Positions 1 to 7,687 of a stretch of DNA of 64,000 nt are shown here, piece by piece (the first letter of the stretch is position 1; each line of letters starts with the position of its first letter). A program made the position numbers and the translations under genes. The notes beneath the pieces were generated by a model. It was not told where the DNA came from, searched no databases, and saw nothing but the letters and a program-made list of their open reading frames with translations. Origin of the DNA: Dickeya oryzae (GTDB taxonomy: Bacteria; Pseudomonadota; Gammaproteobacteria; Enterobacterales; Enterobacteriaceae); contig NZ_ML762920.1 in the NCBI RefSeq assembly GCF_009372235.1, forward strand, positions 62,001-126,000. The letters are read 5' to 3'.

Positions 1-1
1 G

Positions 2-316
2 CAAGGGTTAAAAGGCGAAGACGCCTGTAACTGCGAGAAAATCTCTAAACACAGTCTGTTCGTTTTGGTGTGTACTGCTGTCGCCACCAGTCTGGATGCG
101 ATGGCGATTGGCGTCGGGTTGGCCTTCCTGCAGGTGAATATCTTCCACACCGCGATGGCGATTGGCTGCGCCACCATGATCATGGTGACAATCGGCATGA
201 TGATTGGCCGATATGTCGGCCCCATCCTGGGTAAACGAGCCGAAATTCTTGGTGGCGTGGTGCTGATCGGCATTGGCTGCAACATTCTTTACGAACACCT
301 GTTCGATCTCGCCTGA
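2..316 (+). CDS. mntP: Manganese efflux pump MntP, C-terminal part
   Basis: The frame is open from the left edge to the TGA at 314-316, so only about the last 104 residues are present. MntP (formerly YebN) is an inner-membrane Mn(II) exporter of the LysE superfamily. The visible part has a short polar loop with two cysteines, then helices carrying the motif [10 protein letters not shown] and a second small-residue-rich helix ([19 protein letters not shown]), ending in a short hydrophobic tail, as in E. coli MntP. The neighbours rlmA, cspC and yobF are in the same order as in E. coli, which supports the call. The start and any Mn riboswitch lie outside the window. Confidence 0.95.
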   Translation, partial: QGLKGEDACNCEKISKHSLFVLVCTAVATSLDAMAIGVGLAFLQVNIFHTAMAIGCATMIMVTIGMMIGRYVGPILGKRAEILGGVVLIGIGCNILYEHLFDLA

Positions 317-324
317 TGAATACA

Positions 325-352
325 CCAACGGGCAGTTTCCGCCGCCCGTTGG
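325..352. terminator. Hairpin between convergent mntP and rlmA
   Basis: Nine-base perfect inverted repeat CCAACGGGC / GCCCGTTGG with a 10-base loop, lying 8 bases after the mntP stop and 14 bases before the rlmA stop. There is no clear T-run on either side. It probably acts as a weak shared terminator or mRNA 3' end. Confidence 0.5.
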
Positions 353-366
353 TTACTCCACGCACT

Positions 367-1194
367 TCAGCCTTCGCGCCGGTGAAATCGAATCAGAAAA
401 TCGGTTTCACACGCAAACTGCGATTCTGCCATTAATCCATCACGAACATCCGGCGTCGCTCGCCATGCAAATGGTGTCATCTGTAACAGACTGGCGGCAT
501 CGGTTCCCGTCATCGACATGCGATACTCTAGCCGCTCGACGGTTTCCAGCACAAACCCCGGAAATACTTCATCAATTTCAGGGTGCGGTTTGACATCCTG
601 ATAGACCCGCGCTTTGAGCGACAATAAATGGTTGGGCCCTGGAGAGACGGTCATCACCCCTCCTCCAGGCTGAATAACCCGCGCCAGTTCGTCGCTATTG
701 CAGGGCGCATAGATTTTCAATACGGCAGCCAGAGAGTTGTCCTGAAAAGGCAGCCGTTGGCTGGAGGCCACACAAAACATGACCTGGGGATAGCGTTTTG
801 CCGCTCGCTGTATCGCCGCTTTAGACACATCCAGCCCATAAACAGGCATCTGCTGAGGGGCGAGTTTGTCCGCCAGCGCGGCTGTGTAATACCCCTCGCC
901 ACACCCAATATCCAATAATGCCCCCGGCAGTCCCTGCATGCACACAGACAGGCGCTCTGATACCCGATCGCGCAGCGGCTGATAGTGCCCATTATCAAGA
1001 AAAGCCCGGCGGGCCTGCATCATTTCAGCACTGTCTCCCGGCTGTTTGGAGCGCTTAAACTGCACTGGCAGTAAATTGACGTACCCTTCCCGTGCGCGAT
1101 CAAAATGGTGTCGTCCACAAGACCAACGATCGGATTCGGCGTATAGGGGTTGATGACATAGAGGGCATTGATAAGGCACTGACGATTTTTGCAT
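367..1194 (-). CDS. rlmA: 23S rRNA (guanine-745-N1)-methyltransferase RlmA
   Basis: RlmA (RrmA) methylates G745 in helix 35 of 23S rRNA using S-adenosylmethionine. The protein opens with a zinc-ribbon (CPLCHQPL at the N-terminus, then C and H about 15 residues later), followed by the family sequence EGYVNLLPVQ. The Rossmann methyltransferase domain has the SAM motif LLDIGCGEGYY. The start at 1194 (MQKSSVPYQCP) matches the E. coli N-terminus and gives about 275 residues; the longer in-frame start at 1233 would run back into the cspC terminator region. The gene is convergent with mntP and downstream of cspC on the same strand. Confidence 0.95.
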   Translation of the reverse strand: MQKSSVPYQCPLCHQPLYAESDRWSCGRHHFDRAREGYVNLLPVQFKRSKQPGDSAEMMQARRAFLDNGHYQPLRDRVSERLSVCMQGLPGALLDIGCGEGYYTAALADKLAPQQMPVYGLDVSKAAIQRAAKRYPQVMFCVASSQRLPFQDNSLAAVLKIYAPCNSDELARVIQPGGGVMTVSPGPNHLLSLKARVYQDVKPHPEIDEVFPGFVLETVERLEYRMSMTGTDAASLLQMTPFAWRATPDVRDGLMAESQFACETDFLIRFHRREG

Positions 1195-1218
1195 AGCGTT
1201 CTTGATGATGAGAAAAGC

Positions 1219-1243
1219 AAAAAACCCGCACAAGGCGGGTTTT
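1219..1243 (-). terminator. cspC rho-independent terminator
   Basis: Read on the minus strand, the stem AAAACCCGC / GCGGGTTTT with a 5-base loop is followed by T-rich sequence. It begins about 18 bases after the cspC stop and separates cspC from rlmA. Confidence 0.8.
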
Positions 1244-1260
1244 ATGGCATGAGCTGGAAA

Positions 1261-1470
1261 TTACAGCGCAACAACATTCACTGCAGAAGGACCTTTCTGT
1301 CCATCCTGAATTTCGAACTCAACATTCTGGCCTTCAGCCAATGTTTTGAAGCCGTTGCCCTGAATTGCAGAGAAGTGTACGAACACGTCTTTGCTGCCAT
1401 CAGCCGGAGTAATGAAACCGAAGCCTTTAGACTCGTTGAACCACTTAACCTGACCTTTAATCTTTGCCAT
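1261..1470 (-). CDS. cspC: Cold-shock-like protein CspC
   Basis: A 69-residue single cold-shock domain. It has the two RNA-binding motifs KGFGFI and VFVHF and begins [19 protein letters not shown], almost the same as E. coli CspC and distinct from CspE (which begins MSKIKGNVKW). CspC is a constitutive RNA chaperone and antiterminator that stabilises rpoS and stress mRNAs. A small yobF gene lies immediately upstream on the same strand, as in E. coli, and the RBS (AAGGAAA, 7 bases before the ATG) is clear. The yobF-cspC pair is probably one transcript, ending at the hairpin at 1219-1243. Confidence 0.97.
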   Translation of the reverse strand: MAKIKGQVKWFNESKGFGFITPADGSKDVFVHFSAIQGNGFKTLAEGQNVEFEIQDGQKGPSAVNVVAL

Positions 1471-1509
1471 TTCAAAGTTTCCTTGAATAGTTTAAACCGC
1501 ACTAAGGCG

Positions 1510-1626
1510 TTATACAGAAAAACCAGAGTCGTTACTGCTTGAGGCACTAAAATAAGGATCGGCAGAGAAGTGGTATTCAACGCTAACGTTTGTACTCAAG
1601 ACTTCTTTACTGAAAATGCCATTCAT
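1510..1626 (-). CDS. yobF: Small protein YobF (DUF2527)
   Basis: A 38-codon frame read from ATG at 1626 to TAA at 1510. Its N-terminus, [11 protein letters not shown], matches E. coli YobF ([11 protein letters not shown]), followed by the shared pattern V-EY-FSA-PY and a serine-rich tail; E. coli YobF is 47 residues. The position directly upstream of cspC, 39 bases apart, is the conserved arrangement. YobF is a stress-induced small protein of unknown function whose mRNA is co-transcribed with cspC. The E. coli Cys2 is replaced by Asn. Confidence 0.85.
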   Translation of the reverse strand: MNGIFSKEVLSTNVSVEYHFSADPYFSASSSNDSGFSV

Positions 1627-3199
1627 ATACAGAACTGTACCTCGTTTTACCCAGATGCGTTATTACATACTATGTAATCGTTGGCAAGCCATTTTTTACC
1701 AGCAATGGACATGTCGCACAAATTAGAACCTTTAATGTATCATTAATATCCACTCTACAATATTCCGGGATATTGATACACCAAAGCATTCTCTTCGGTG
1801 CACCCAACCATTTGATTATGTGCACGGTATTTCAATTACGCAAGTCGCTATGATCGACTTATTGCTGAATGGACTATGCCATAAAAAAATAATATTACTC
1901 ATCAATCACAGGATGCAGTCGCTGTCCAGACACTGTTGGCAAAAACTGTGACTAAGGCTTTCTTTTTTACTCCTTTGTAATAAGAGAACCCCTCAAACCG
2001 GTCAGCATGACAGAATGTCTATACCCAAAATAATTCGAGTTGCAGGACAACACGCTCGTGTGTTGAACAACGCCACGCGTTGGCCCTTTAGGGCAAGGCT
2101 CGTTAGAGCCTTGTAACGCGGCAATCGAGCGACAAATTCGTTGGGAACGAATTTGACCAGCCAACGGCTGGCCTCCGGTGAGAGACAGGATGTCTCTCAT
2201 TTCATCCCCTGGAGCTTACACAAGTCAGTGACTGGGGTGAGTGACAAATTGGCGAAGCCGATTTGAACGCTGCTGGCAGCGGCCCCGAAGGGGCAAGGTC
2301 CATGAAGTGGGCCGAGTAACGCAGCCAACGCACCTGCAACTTGAAGTATGAAGGGTATATTTCTAATCGTGACTATCCGCTTTTATAATAATGAAACATA
2401 GCAAATAGATATGAAAAATAGTTCTGAGCATTCTCAACAGCCGCCCCTCAGAACGCAAACGCATGCTAAGCATGGGTAACCGTATCGCCATATAGCCCGC
2501 CACCGTCGTCCTGGTGTTGCCAGACACGTGTTAGTCTGATTAATAAATCGACACACGGGCAACGCTCGCTTTACCGGGTCATACATTCAACACCCGGAAC
2601 AGAGATAACATTATTTTTGCAAAAAAATGATGTAATCATGATTTATGTCCCGCTTATTACAGATTCATTTCTGTTTTTTAGCCGTAGAAAAAATGTTTAT
2701 ACCCGATTATTACTCGATGACACCGATTGTTTATTTCTCCATGGGGCAATAATGTTACGAAGTTATATTTTTCACACTGCCTGTATCACCACCATGCAGT
2801 CGATGTGATCACATATTGCACCGAATAAAAAATTAATCTGCATCAACCTCTGGCGCATCAACCAGTAATAGACAACATCAACTCACGTCAAATTTACTAT
2901 TCCGTGCGCTCATTTACCGATGTGTGCTCGTTTTTTGATCTCCATCGTGACAACCCCGACACAGCGCGTTATTGTGTCTTTACCGCCACTATCCAATCAT
3001 TCACGTCTATACCGGCACCGGCGGGTTCATCTTTTTCTGAGGGGCAGACCGGTTAGTCTCAGCATCATGGTGATGCACATCTGCAAACCTCATTTCCGGT
3101 AGCAACGATAACGCTGCCAGCTGTGCGCCAGATTCCGTTTTTACTCTGCATAAATCGCTAACGTAATGGTACATCGGCAACATCAACGGGAGGTGACCT
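1627..3199. other. Long intergenic region, about 1.6 kb, without a convincing gene
   Basis: The region lies between divergent yobF and yniA. It contains the yobF/cspC promoter area at its left end, the repeat element at 2020-2359, and AT-rich sequence. Short open frames at 2617-2808 and 2920-3102 have no recognisable family, weak or absent RBS and unusual composition, so they are not called. The yniA RBS (GGGAGGTGA) lies at the right end. Confidence 0.6.
2020..2359. repeat. 340-bp palindromic repeat element (MITE-like)
   Basis: The ends are inverted: TATACCCAAAATAATTCGAG followed by TTGCAGG on the left, and CCTGCAACTTGAAGTATGAA followed by GGGTATA on the right. Internal blocks such as CCTGGAGCTTACACAAGT and GACTGGGGTGAG are familiar from a widespread intergenic repeat of Dickeya, Pectobacterium and Serratia (recalled, not searched). 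A shorter, degraded relative lies at 6491-6601. It encodes no protein and is probably a non-autonomous element. Confidence 0.8.
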
Positions 3200-4057
3200 A
3201 TGTGGCAGACGATCGAGCAACTGCTGGAAGAACATCTTGGCCCCGGTGATATCTTGGATCGGCGGGAATTACCCGGTGGTGAAGTTCATTCCGCCTGGTA
3301 TCTGCGTTACGGCCAGCATGATGTTTTCGTCAAATGCGATGCCCGTGAATTACTGACCAAATTTCGGGCAGAAGCCGAGCAACTGGAGCTCCTGGCTCGT
3401 AGCCAAACAGTGCAGGTACCGGCTGTTTATGGTGTCGGCAGCAACCGTGATTACAGCTTTCTACTGCTGGAATACCTCGCCCCTAAACCCGCATCAGCCC
3501 ACGATGCCTGGCGGCTGGGGCAGCAGTTGGCACAGTTGCATCAATGGAGTGATCAACCGCAGTTTGGGCTTGATTTCGATAATGACCTCTCGACTACCCC
3601 TCAACCCAATGCGTGGCAGCGCCGCTGGTCCAGCTTTTTTGCCGAACAACGCATCGGCTGGCAGCTACAGTTGGCGGCAGAAAAAGGGCTACATTTTGGG
3701 GATATCGATGCACTGATTACGCAGGTGGAAAAACGCCTTTGTGGTCATCATCCACAACCGTCGTTGCTACATGGTGATTTATGGTCTGGAAATACCCTCA
3801 ACACCGACCGTGGCTATTACCTGTTTGATCCTGCCTGTTACTGGGGAGACAGGGAATGTGATTTGGCAATGTTGCCACTGCACCCTGAATTACCACCACA
3901 GATTTACGATGGCTACCAAAGCATCTGGCCACTGGAGAGGGATTTTGTTGAGCGACAGCCACTCTATCAAATTTACTATCTGCTTAATCGTGCGAACCTG
4001 TTTGGCGGCAAACACGTGGTGACAGCCCAGCAAGCGATAGAACATCACTTGTTATAG
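3200..4057 (+). CDS. yniA: Fructosamine/ketosamine-3-kinase family protein YniA
   Basis: A 285-residue aminoglycoside-phosphotransferase-fold kinase. The catalytic loop HGDLWSGN (near residue 195) and the metal-binding motif DPACYWGDRECDLAM are intact, and the N-terminal GGEVHSAW forms the nucleotide loop. Family members phosphorylate fructosamines or other ketosamines, which starts deglycation; the substrate of YniA itself is not established. The RBS GGGAGGTGA is 6 bases before the ATG. The neighbour yniB, on the opposite strand, is also next to yniA in E. coli. Confidence 0.93.
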   Translation: MWQTIEQLLEEHLGPGDILDRRELPGGEVHSAWYLRYGQHDVFVKCDARELLTKFRAEAEQLELLARSQTVQVPAVYGVGSNRDYSFLLLEYLAPKPASAHDAWRLGQQLAQLHQWSDQPQFGLDFDNDLSTTPQPNAWQRRWSSFFAEQRIGWQLQLAAEKGLHFGDIDALITQVEKRLCGHHPQPSLLHGDLWSGNTLNTDRGYYLFDPACYWGDRECDLAMLPLHPELPPQIYDGYQSIWPLERDFVERQPLYQIYYLLNRANLFGGKHVVTAQQAIEHHLL

Positions 4058-4178
4058 TGCACAATTGGTCGTCGTATACACATTGTGGTTATCGTATACA
4101 GATGGCTATCGCGCATACATTGGTTGTCGTACGCAGGCAATCAGACTCGATACCGGGGCAACACAGGCCCCGGTAAGC

Positions 4179-4727
4179 TCACCCAACTATACCGACGACT
4201 TTCAGCGTCAGGTAACCAATGACGCCAACGACAACTGGCAGGATATATAGCGGAAAGAATTGCAACAAAATCGTATGCCGGGGCAGCTCTACACGTGACT
4301 CCAGTTCTTCACGCGTTTTACCTTCATCCCCTTTGACCTTCTCCAGAATTAACTGGTCTTCCAGACCTTCCCGGATATGTTTTACCTGGCGAGACAAACG
4401 GGAACCAGACACTTGCAATGCCAGGCCAACAAACATCAGCACATAAATCAGCCAAAACATAACAGTAGCAGGTGACGACAAACGACCAAAGTCAGGAACC
4501 GGTGAGTTGTACCAAAAGAGGTTTAAAAACGGTGTATTGAAACGCAGCACCTCAACGACCAGATGTAAAAAGTCCTGCATCACACCATTGATCCCCTGCT
4601 TTTTCTCGGTAAAAGCATGAATGAGATTAGCCAGTGAGATAATGGTCGAGAGCAAAGCAGGAAGGAAGACGACCCACCCCGTAATACGCTTAATCACGGC
4701 AAAAAGGCCAGCCTGTTGATACGTCAT
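4179..4727 (-). CDS. yniB: YniB family inner-membrane protein
   Basis: 182 residues with three predicted membrane segments: residues about 10-38, 88-108 and 152-178. A charged cytoplasmic stretch (RQVKHIREGLEDQLILEKVK) lies between the second and third. Length and layout fit E. coli YniB (178 residues), and the gene is convergent with yniA as part of the same conserved neighbourhood. The function is unknown; the charged linker may be a coiled coil. The RBS region AAGGGGAAC precedes the ATG. Confidence 0.9.
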   Translation of the reverse strand: MTYQQAGLFAVIKRITGWVVFLPALLSTIISLANLIHAFTEKKQGINGVMQDFLHLVVEVLRFNTPFLNLFWYNSPVPDFGRLSSPATVMFWLIYVLMFVGLALQVSGSRLSRQVKHIREGLEDQLILEKVKGDEGKTREELESRVELPRHTILLQFFPLYILPVVVGVIGYLTLKVVGIVG

Positions 4728-4918
4728 GTGTTCCCCTTGTGCGTGACGTCACGCCCAGTGCCACGGAGGGCAAAAAGTGTGGACCCATAAAACCCGTTAG
4801 CAGGGTACTTCAGGTTTTAACAGAGTCAACGTTTTCTTTCCCGGCCACCTGACTACCTATTTTGACGACGATAGCCATCCAAACGATGAGAAGCAGAACA
4901 TAAGAACAGGATATAAGC

Positions 4919-4946
4919 AAGGTGTCGACACCGTCGCCGACACCTT
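4919..4946 (-). terminator. Probable kdgF terminator
   Basis: Nine-base inverted repeat AAGGTGTCG / CGACACCTT with a 10-base loop, 47 bases after the kdgF stop on the minus strand and followed by a modest T-rich tract. Confidence 0.55.
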
Positions 4947-4993
4947 AATTAATAGAAGAAAATAAATAGAAGAACGCAGATTATGCGAAAAAC

Positions 4994-5326
4994 TCAGAGG
5001 AAGTCGGCACGTTTGGGCGAGAAGGTGTCAATCAGCACACTGCCTTCTTCCAGAGATACCACACCGTGCATTTCATGCTTCACCGCCATGTAAGCATCGC
5101 CGGTTTTGAGAATGCGCTTTTCACCTTCGATCACTACTTCGAAGCTCCCTGCCGCGACATAGGCTATCTGATCATGAATGTCGTGCGTGTGCGGCGTACC
5201 GATAGCGCCTTTAGCAAAATGGACGCACACCATCATCAGGTCATCGCTCCAAGTGATGATTTTACGTTTGATACCGCCGCCCAGTTCTTCCCACGGCGTT
5301 TCGTCGTCAATAAAGTACCTTCTCAT
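4994..5326 (-). CDS. kdgF: Unsaturated-uronate ring-opening cupin KdgF
   Basis: A 110-residue single-domain cupin. The metal-binding residues are visible in HTHDIHDQ (about residues 46-53) and in KHEMHG (about 83-88). KdgF converts cyclic 4,5-unsaturated galacturonate, released by Ogl and PelW, to the linear keto form (5-keto-4-deoxyuronate) that KduI uses. It is cytoplasmic. It is transcribed divergently from kduI across a 322-base region containing a KdgR box, so the two are probably co-repressed by KdgR. A good RBS (TGAGGAGAAAGC) precedes the ATG. Confidence 0.96.
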   Translation of the reverse strand: MRRYFIDDETPWEELGGGIKRKIITWSDDLMMVCVHFAKGAIGTPHTHDIHDQIAYVAAGSFEVVIEGEKRILKTGDAYMAVKHEMHGVVSLEEGSVLIDTFSPKRADFL

Positions 5327-5363
5327 GCTTTCTCCTCAAAGGTAATACAACGTGCTTCCCTGA

Positions 5364-5379
5364 TGTGAACAAGGTAACA
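5364..5379. promoter_or_regulatory. Candidate CRP site in the kdgF-kduI region
   Basis: TGTGA-ACAAGG-TAACA matches the CRP half-sites TGTGA and TCACA with one mismatch. It is 38 bases from the kdgF start and could activate kdgF or, from a distance, kduI. CRP activation of pectinolysis genes is well established in Dickeya; this particular site is inferred. Confidence 0.5.
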
Positions 5380-5463
5380 CAAAGGGGTCATGCCGCTATT
5401 CTAGTAACAACGGCATCAGATTAAACATAAAATAAGCAAAACCATGACGTCTCTCAAGAAATA

Positions 5464-5482
5464 AATAAAACATTATTTCATT
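5464..5482. promoter_or_regulatory. KdgR operator between kdgF and kduI
   Basis: AATAAAACATTATTTCATT fits the KdgR consensus AATRAAAYNNYRTTTYATT at all 19 positions. It lies just upstream of the kduI -35 box and also faces kdgF. KdgR releases such sites when KDG, the end product of this pathway, accumulates. Confidence 0.9.
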
Positions 5483-5486
5483 TTTA

Positions 5487-5515
5487 TTGAATTCACATCT
5501 CAACCGCACTATTAT
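5487..5515 (+). promoter_or_regulatory. kduI promoter
   Basis: -35 TTGAAT (5487-5492) and -10 TATTAT (5510-5515) with a 17-base spacer, about 130 bases before the kduI start. The KdgR box at 5464-5482 ends 4 bases before the -35 box, so bound KdgR would hinder RNA polymerase. Confidence 0.7.
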
Positions 5516-5648
5516 CGCGCCATAACACGAAAGAACCGGGCAAAAAAGGTTCAGGTGACGTTGTCACTGCCACGCAAGGTGACCTGTTCCGCCCGGCGCT
5601 TTCCTGTCAGGCCATAGCCTGATGTCTATCTGAAAGCGAGGAGCAACC

Positions 5649-6485
5649 ATGCAAGTCCGTCAGAGCATCCACAGCGACCACGCCCGCCAGCTTGATACTG
5701 CTGGTCTGCGGCGCGAATTTCTGATCGAACGCATTTTTGATGCAGACGCCTGCACCATGACGTATAGCCATATTGACAGGATCATCGTAGGCGGCGTTAT
5801 GCCCGTCCATCAGGTGGTGACGATAGGCGAAGACGTGGGAACACAATTGGGCGTCAGCTACTTTCTTGAGCGCCGTGAATTGGGCGCCATCAACATCGGC
5901 GGCAATGGCGTAGTCAGCGTCGACGGCGAGCGCTATGAAATTGGTCACGAAGAAGCGATTTACATCGGCAAAGGCGCGCGGGATATCCAGTTTACCAGCG
6001 CAGACCCGTTCGCCCCGGCTCGTTTCTACTATAACAGCGCACCGGCTCACACGACTTATCCAACACGCAAGATTACCGCCGCTGATGCGTCGCCTCAAAC
6101 CATTGGTGATGACGCGACCAGCAACCATCGTACTATCAACAAATATATCGTTCCTGATGTGTTACCGACCTGCCAGCTCACGATGGGTCTGACCAAACTG
6201 GCGGAAGGTAGCCTGTGGAACACCATGCCGTGTCATACCCATGAGCGCCGTATGGAGGTGTATTTCTATTTTGATATGGACGAGGAAACGGCCGTGTTTC
6301 ACATGATGGGGCAACCACAGGAAACACGTCATATTTTGGTTCACAACGAACAGGCGGTGATTTCGCCGAGCTGGTCGATTCATTCTGGTGTAGGCACCAA
6401 ACGCTACACCTTTATCTGGGGTATGGTTGGCGAGAATCAGGTTTTCTCAGACATGGATCACGTCAAAGTTAGCGAATTGCGCTAG
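5649..6485 (+). CDS. kduI: 5-dehydro-4-deoxy-D-glucuronate isomerase KduI
   Basis: KduI isomerises 5-keto-4-deoxyuronate (DKI) to 2,5-diketo-3-deoxygluconate (DKII) in the cytoplasm. The 278-residue length equals that of the E. coli enzyme. Zinc ligands are visible in [15 protein letters not shown] (two histidines and a glutamate near residues 195-203) and in the later SIHSGVG. The RBS GCGAGGAGCAACC precedes the ATG. It is the first gene of the locus reading right, divergent from kdgF, and is followed by kduD after a gap that contains a repeat element. Confidence 0.98.
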   Translation: MQVRQSIHSDHARQLDTAGLRREFLIERIFDADACTMTYSHIDRIIVGGVMPVHQVVTIGEDVGTQLGVSYFLERRELGAINIGGNGVVSVDGERYEIGHEEAIYIGKGARDIQFTSADPFAPARFYYNSAPAHTTYPTRKITAADASPQTIGDDATSNHRTINKYIVPDVLPTCQLTMGLTKLAEGSLWNTMPCHTHERRMEVYFYFDMDEETAVFHMMGQPQETRHILVHNEQAVISPSWSIHSGVGTKRYTFIWGMVGENQVFSDMDHVKVSELR

Positions 6486-6490
6486 CGGCT

Positions 6491-6601
6491 TACCCACCAG
6501 ATTTCGTGTTGCAGGAAAGCGGCAGGCAGGCAACTCCGTATCCCGTAGTGGGGATGGTGAAAGCAGCCACTCGACCGGCAACCTGAAAAATGACGGGTAT
6601 A
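6491..6601. repeat. Short degraded copy of the palindromic repeat in the kduI-kduD gap
   Basis: Begins TACCCACCAGATTTCGTGTT and ends with AACCTGAAAAATGACGGGTA then TA. It shares the end motifs and internal blocks (GTTGCAGGAA, GCGGCA, GTGGGGATG, GCAGCCA) of the element at 2020-2359 but is only 111 bases long. It separates kduI from kduD and may give the mRNA a stem-loop there. Confidence 0.7.
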
Positions 6602-6665
6602 ACCGGTATTTCCCTACAGTAACAAGCTCACGACACAACATGTCGTTTACAGAGAGATTAAAGCT

Positions 6666-7427
6666 ATGATTCTAGAAGCATTCAATTTACAGGGCAAAGT
6701 GGCACTGATTACGGGTTGTGATACCGGCCTGGGTCAGGGTATGGCTGTCGGTCTGGCTGAAGCAGGTTGCGACATCGTCGGCGTCAACATCGTTGAACCG
6801 AAAGAAACCATCGAAAAAGTCGCTGCCACAGGCCGTCGTTTCCTCAGCCTGACTGCTGACATGAGCGATATCTCCGGTCATGCTGCACTGGTGGAAAAAG
6901 CCGTCGCTGAGTTCGGTAAAGTGGACATTCTGGTTAACAACGCTGGCATCATCCGTCGTGAAGACGCCATCGAGTTCAGTGAAAAGAACTGGGACGATGT
7001 GATGAATCTGAACATCAAGAGCGTGTTCTTCATGTCGCAGACCGTTGCCCGTCAGTTCATCAAACAGGGTCATGGCGGTAAAATTATTAATATCGCCTCC
7101 ATGCTGTCCTTCCAGGGTGGTATCCGCGTACCGTCTTACACCGCGTCCAAGAGCGCCGTCATGGGGATCACCCGCCTGCTGGCCAACGAATGGGCAAAAC
7201 ACAACATCAATGTAAACGCTATCGCCCCTGGCTACATGGCAACCAACAATACCCAGCAGTTGCGTGCTGACCAAGACCGCAGCAAAGAAATCCTGGATCG
7301 TATCCCGGCAGGTCGTTGGGGTCTGCCGCAAGATTTGCAAGGCCCGGCCGTGTTCCTGGCATCCAGCGCCTCCGATTATGTGAACGGTTACACCATCGCA
7401 GTCGACGGTGGCTGGCTGGCTCGCTAA
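6666..7427 (+). CDS. kduD: 2-dehydro-3-deoxy-D-gluconate 5-dehydrogenase KduD
   Basis: A 253-residue short-chain dehydrogenase that reduces DKII to 2-keto-3-deoxygluconate (KDG), the inducer of the KdgR regulon. Visible motifs are the nucleotide-binding TGCDTGLGQG near residue 17, NNAGI near 91, and the active-site S followed by YTASK (Tyr and Lys near 158-162). The C-terminus, YTIAVDGGWLAR, is typical. A short inverted repeat, ACGACA / TGTCGT (6630-6646), lies just before the start. A strong terminator follows, so pelW needs its own promoter. Confidence 0.98.
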   Translation: MILEAFNLQGKVALITGCDTGLGQGMAVGLAEAGCDIVGVNIVEPKETIEKVAATGRRFLSLTADMSDISGHAALVEKAVAEFGKVDILVNNAGIIRREDAIEFSEKNWDDVMNLNIKSVFFMSQTVARQFIKQGHGGKIINIASMLSFQGGIRVPSYTASKSAVMGITRLLANEWAKHNINVNAIAPGYMATNNTQQLRADQDRSKEILDRIPAGRWGLPQDLQGPAVFLASSASDYVNGYTIAVDGGWLAR

Positions 7428-7452
7428 TTTTCTACAAAATTTCTTTATGGAC

Positions 7453-7484
7453 AAAGGCACAATGCATTATTGTGCCTTTCTTTT
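7453..7484 (+). terminator. kduD terminator
   Basis: Eleven-base perfect stem AAAGGCACAAT / ATTGTGCCTTT with a 5-base loop, followed by CTTTT, 25 bases after the kduD stop. Confidence 0.85.
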
Positions 7485-7626
7485 ATCTATCAGCAAGTTA
7501 CTCTTTCCACTCATCCCCTCCTGGTTTCCAAATTCCCCATAAAAAATTTTCAAAACAACGTTCCGACTTTGATCACACTTTCGATACTGAGCACATGACG
7601 AAAATATAACTTGGGCAATATAATCA

Positions 7627-7645
7627 ATCAAAACAATGTTTCTAT
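7627..7645. promoter_or_regulatory. KdgR operator upstream of pelW
   Basis: The core AAACAATGTTTC matches the central 12 positions of the KdgR consensus; the outer flanks match only partly. It lies 43 bases before the pelW start, where a repressor would block the promoter of the pelW-tog transcript. Confidence 0.7.
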
Positions 7646-7687
7646 TTATAAGGAACTGTTTCTTCCAGTTCTGCAAGAAGGTAGTCC

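Noticed and set aside
1261-1470. Possible cspE instead of cspC
   Set aside because: The N-terminus [10 protein letters not shown] and residues after GFKTLAEGQ match CspC; the yobF and rlmA neighbours fit cspC.
2617-3102. Two short frames upstream of yniA
   Set aside because: No family, weak RBS and odd composition; no reason to prefer them over non-coding.
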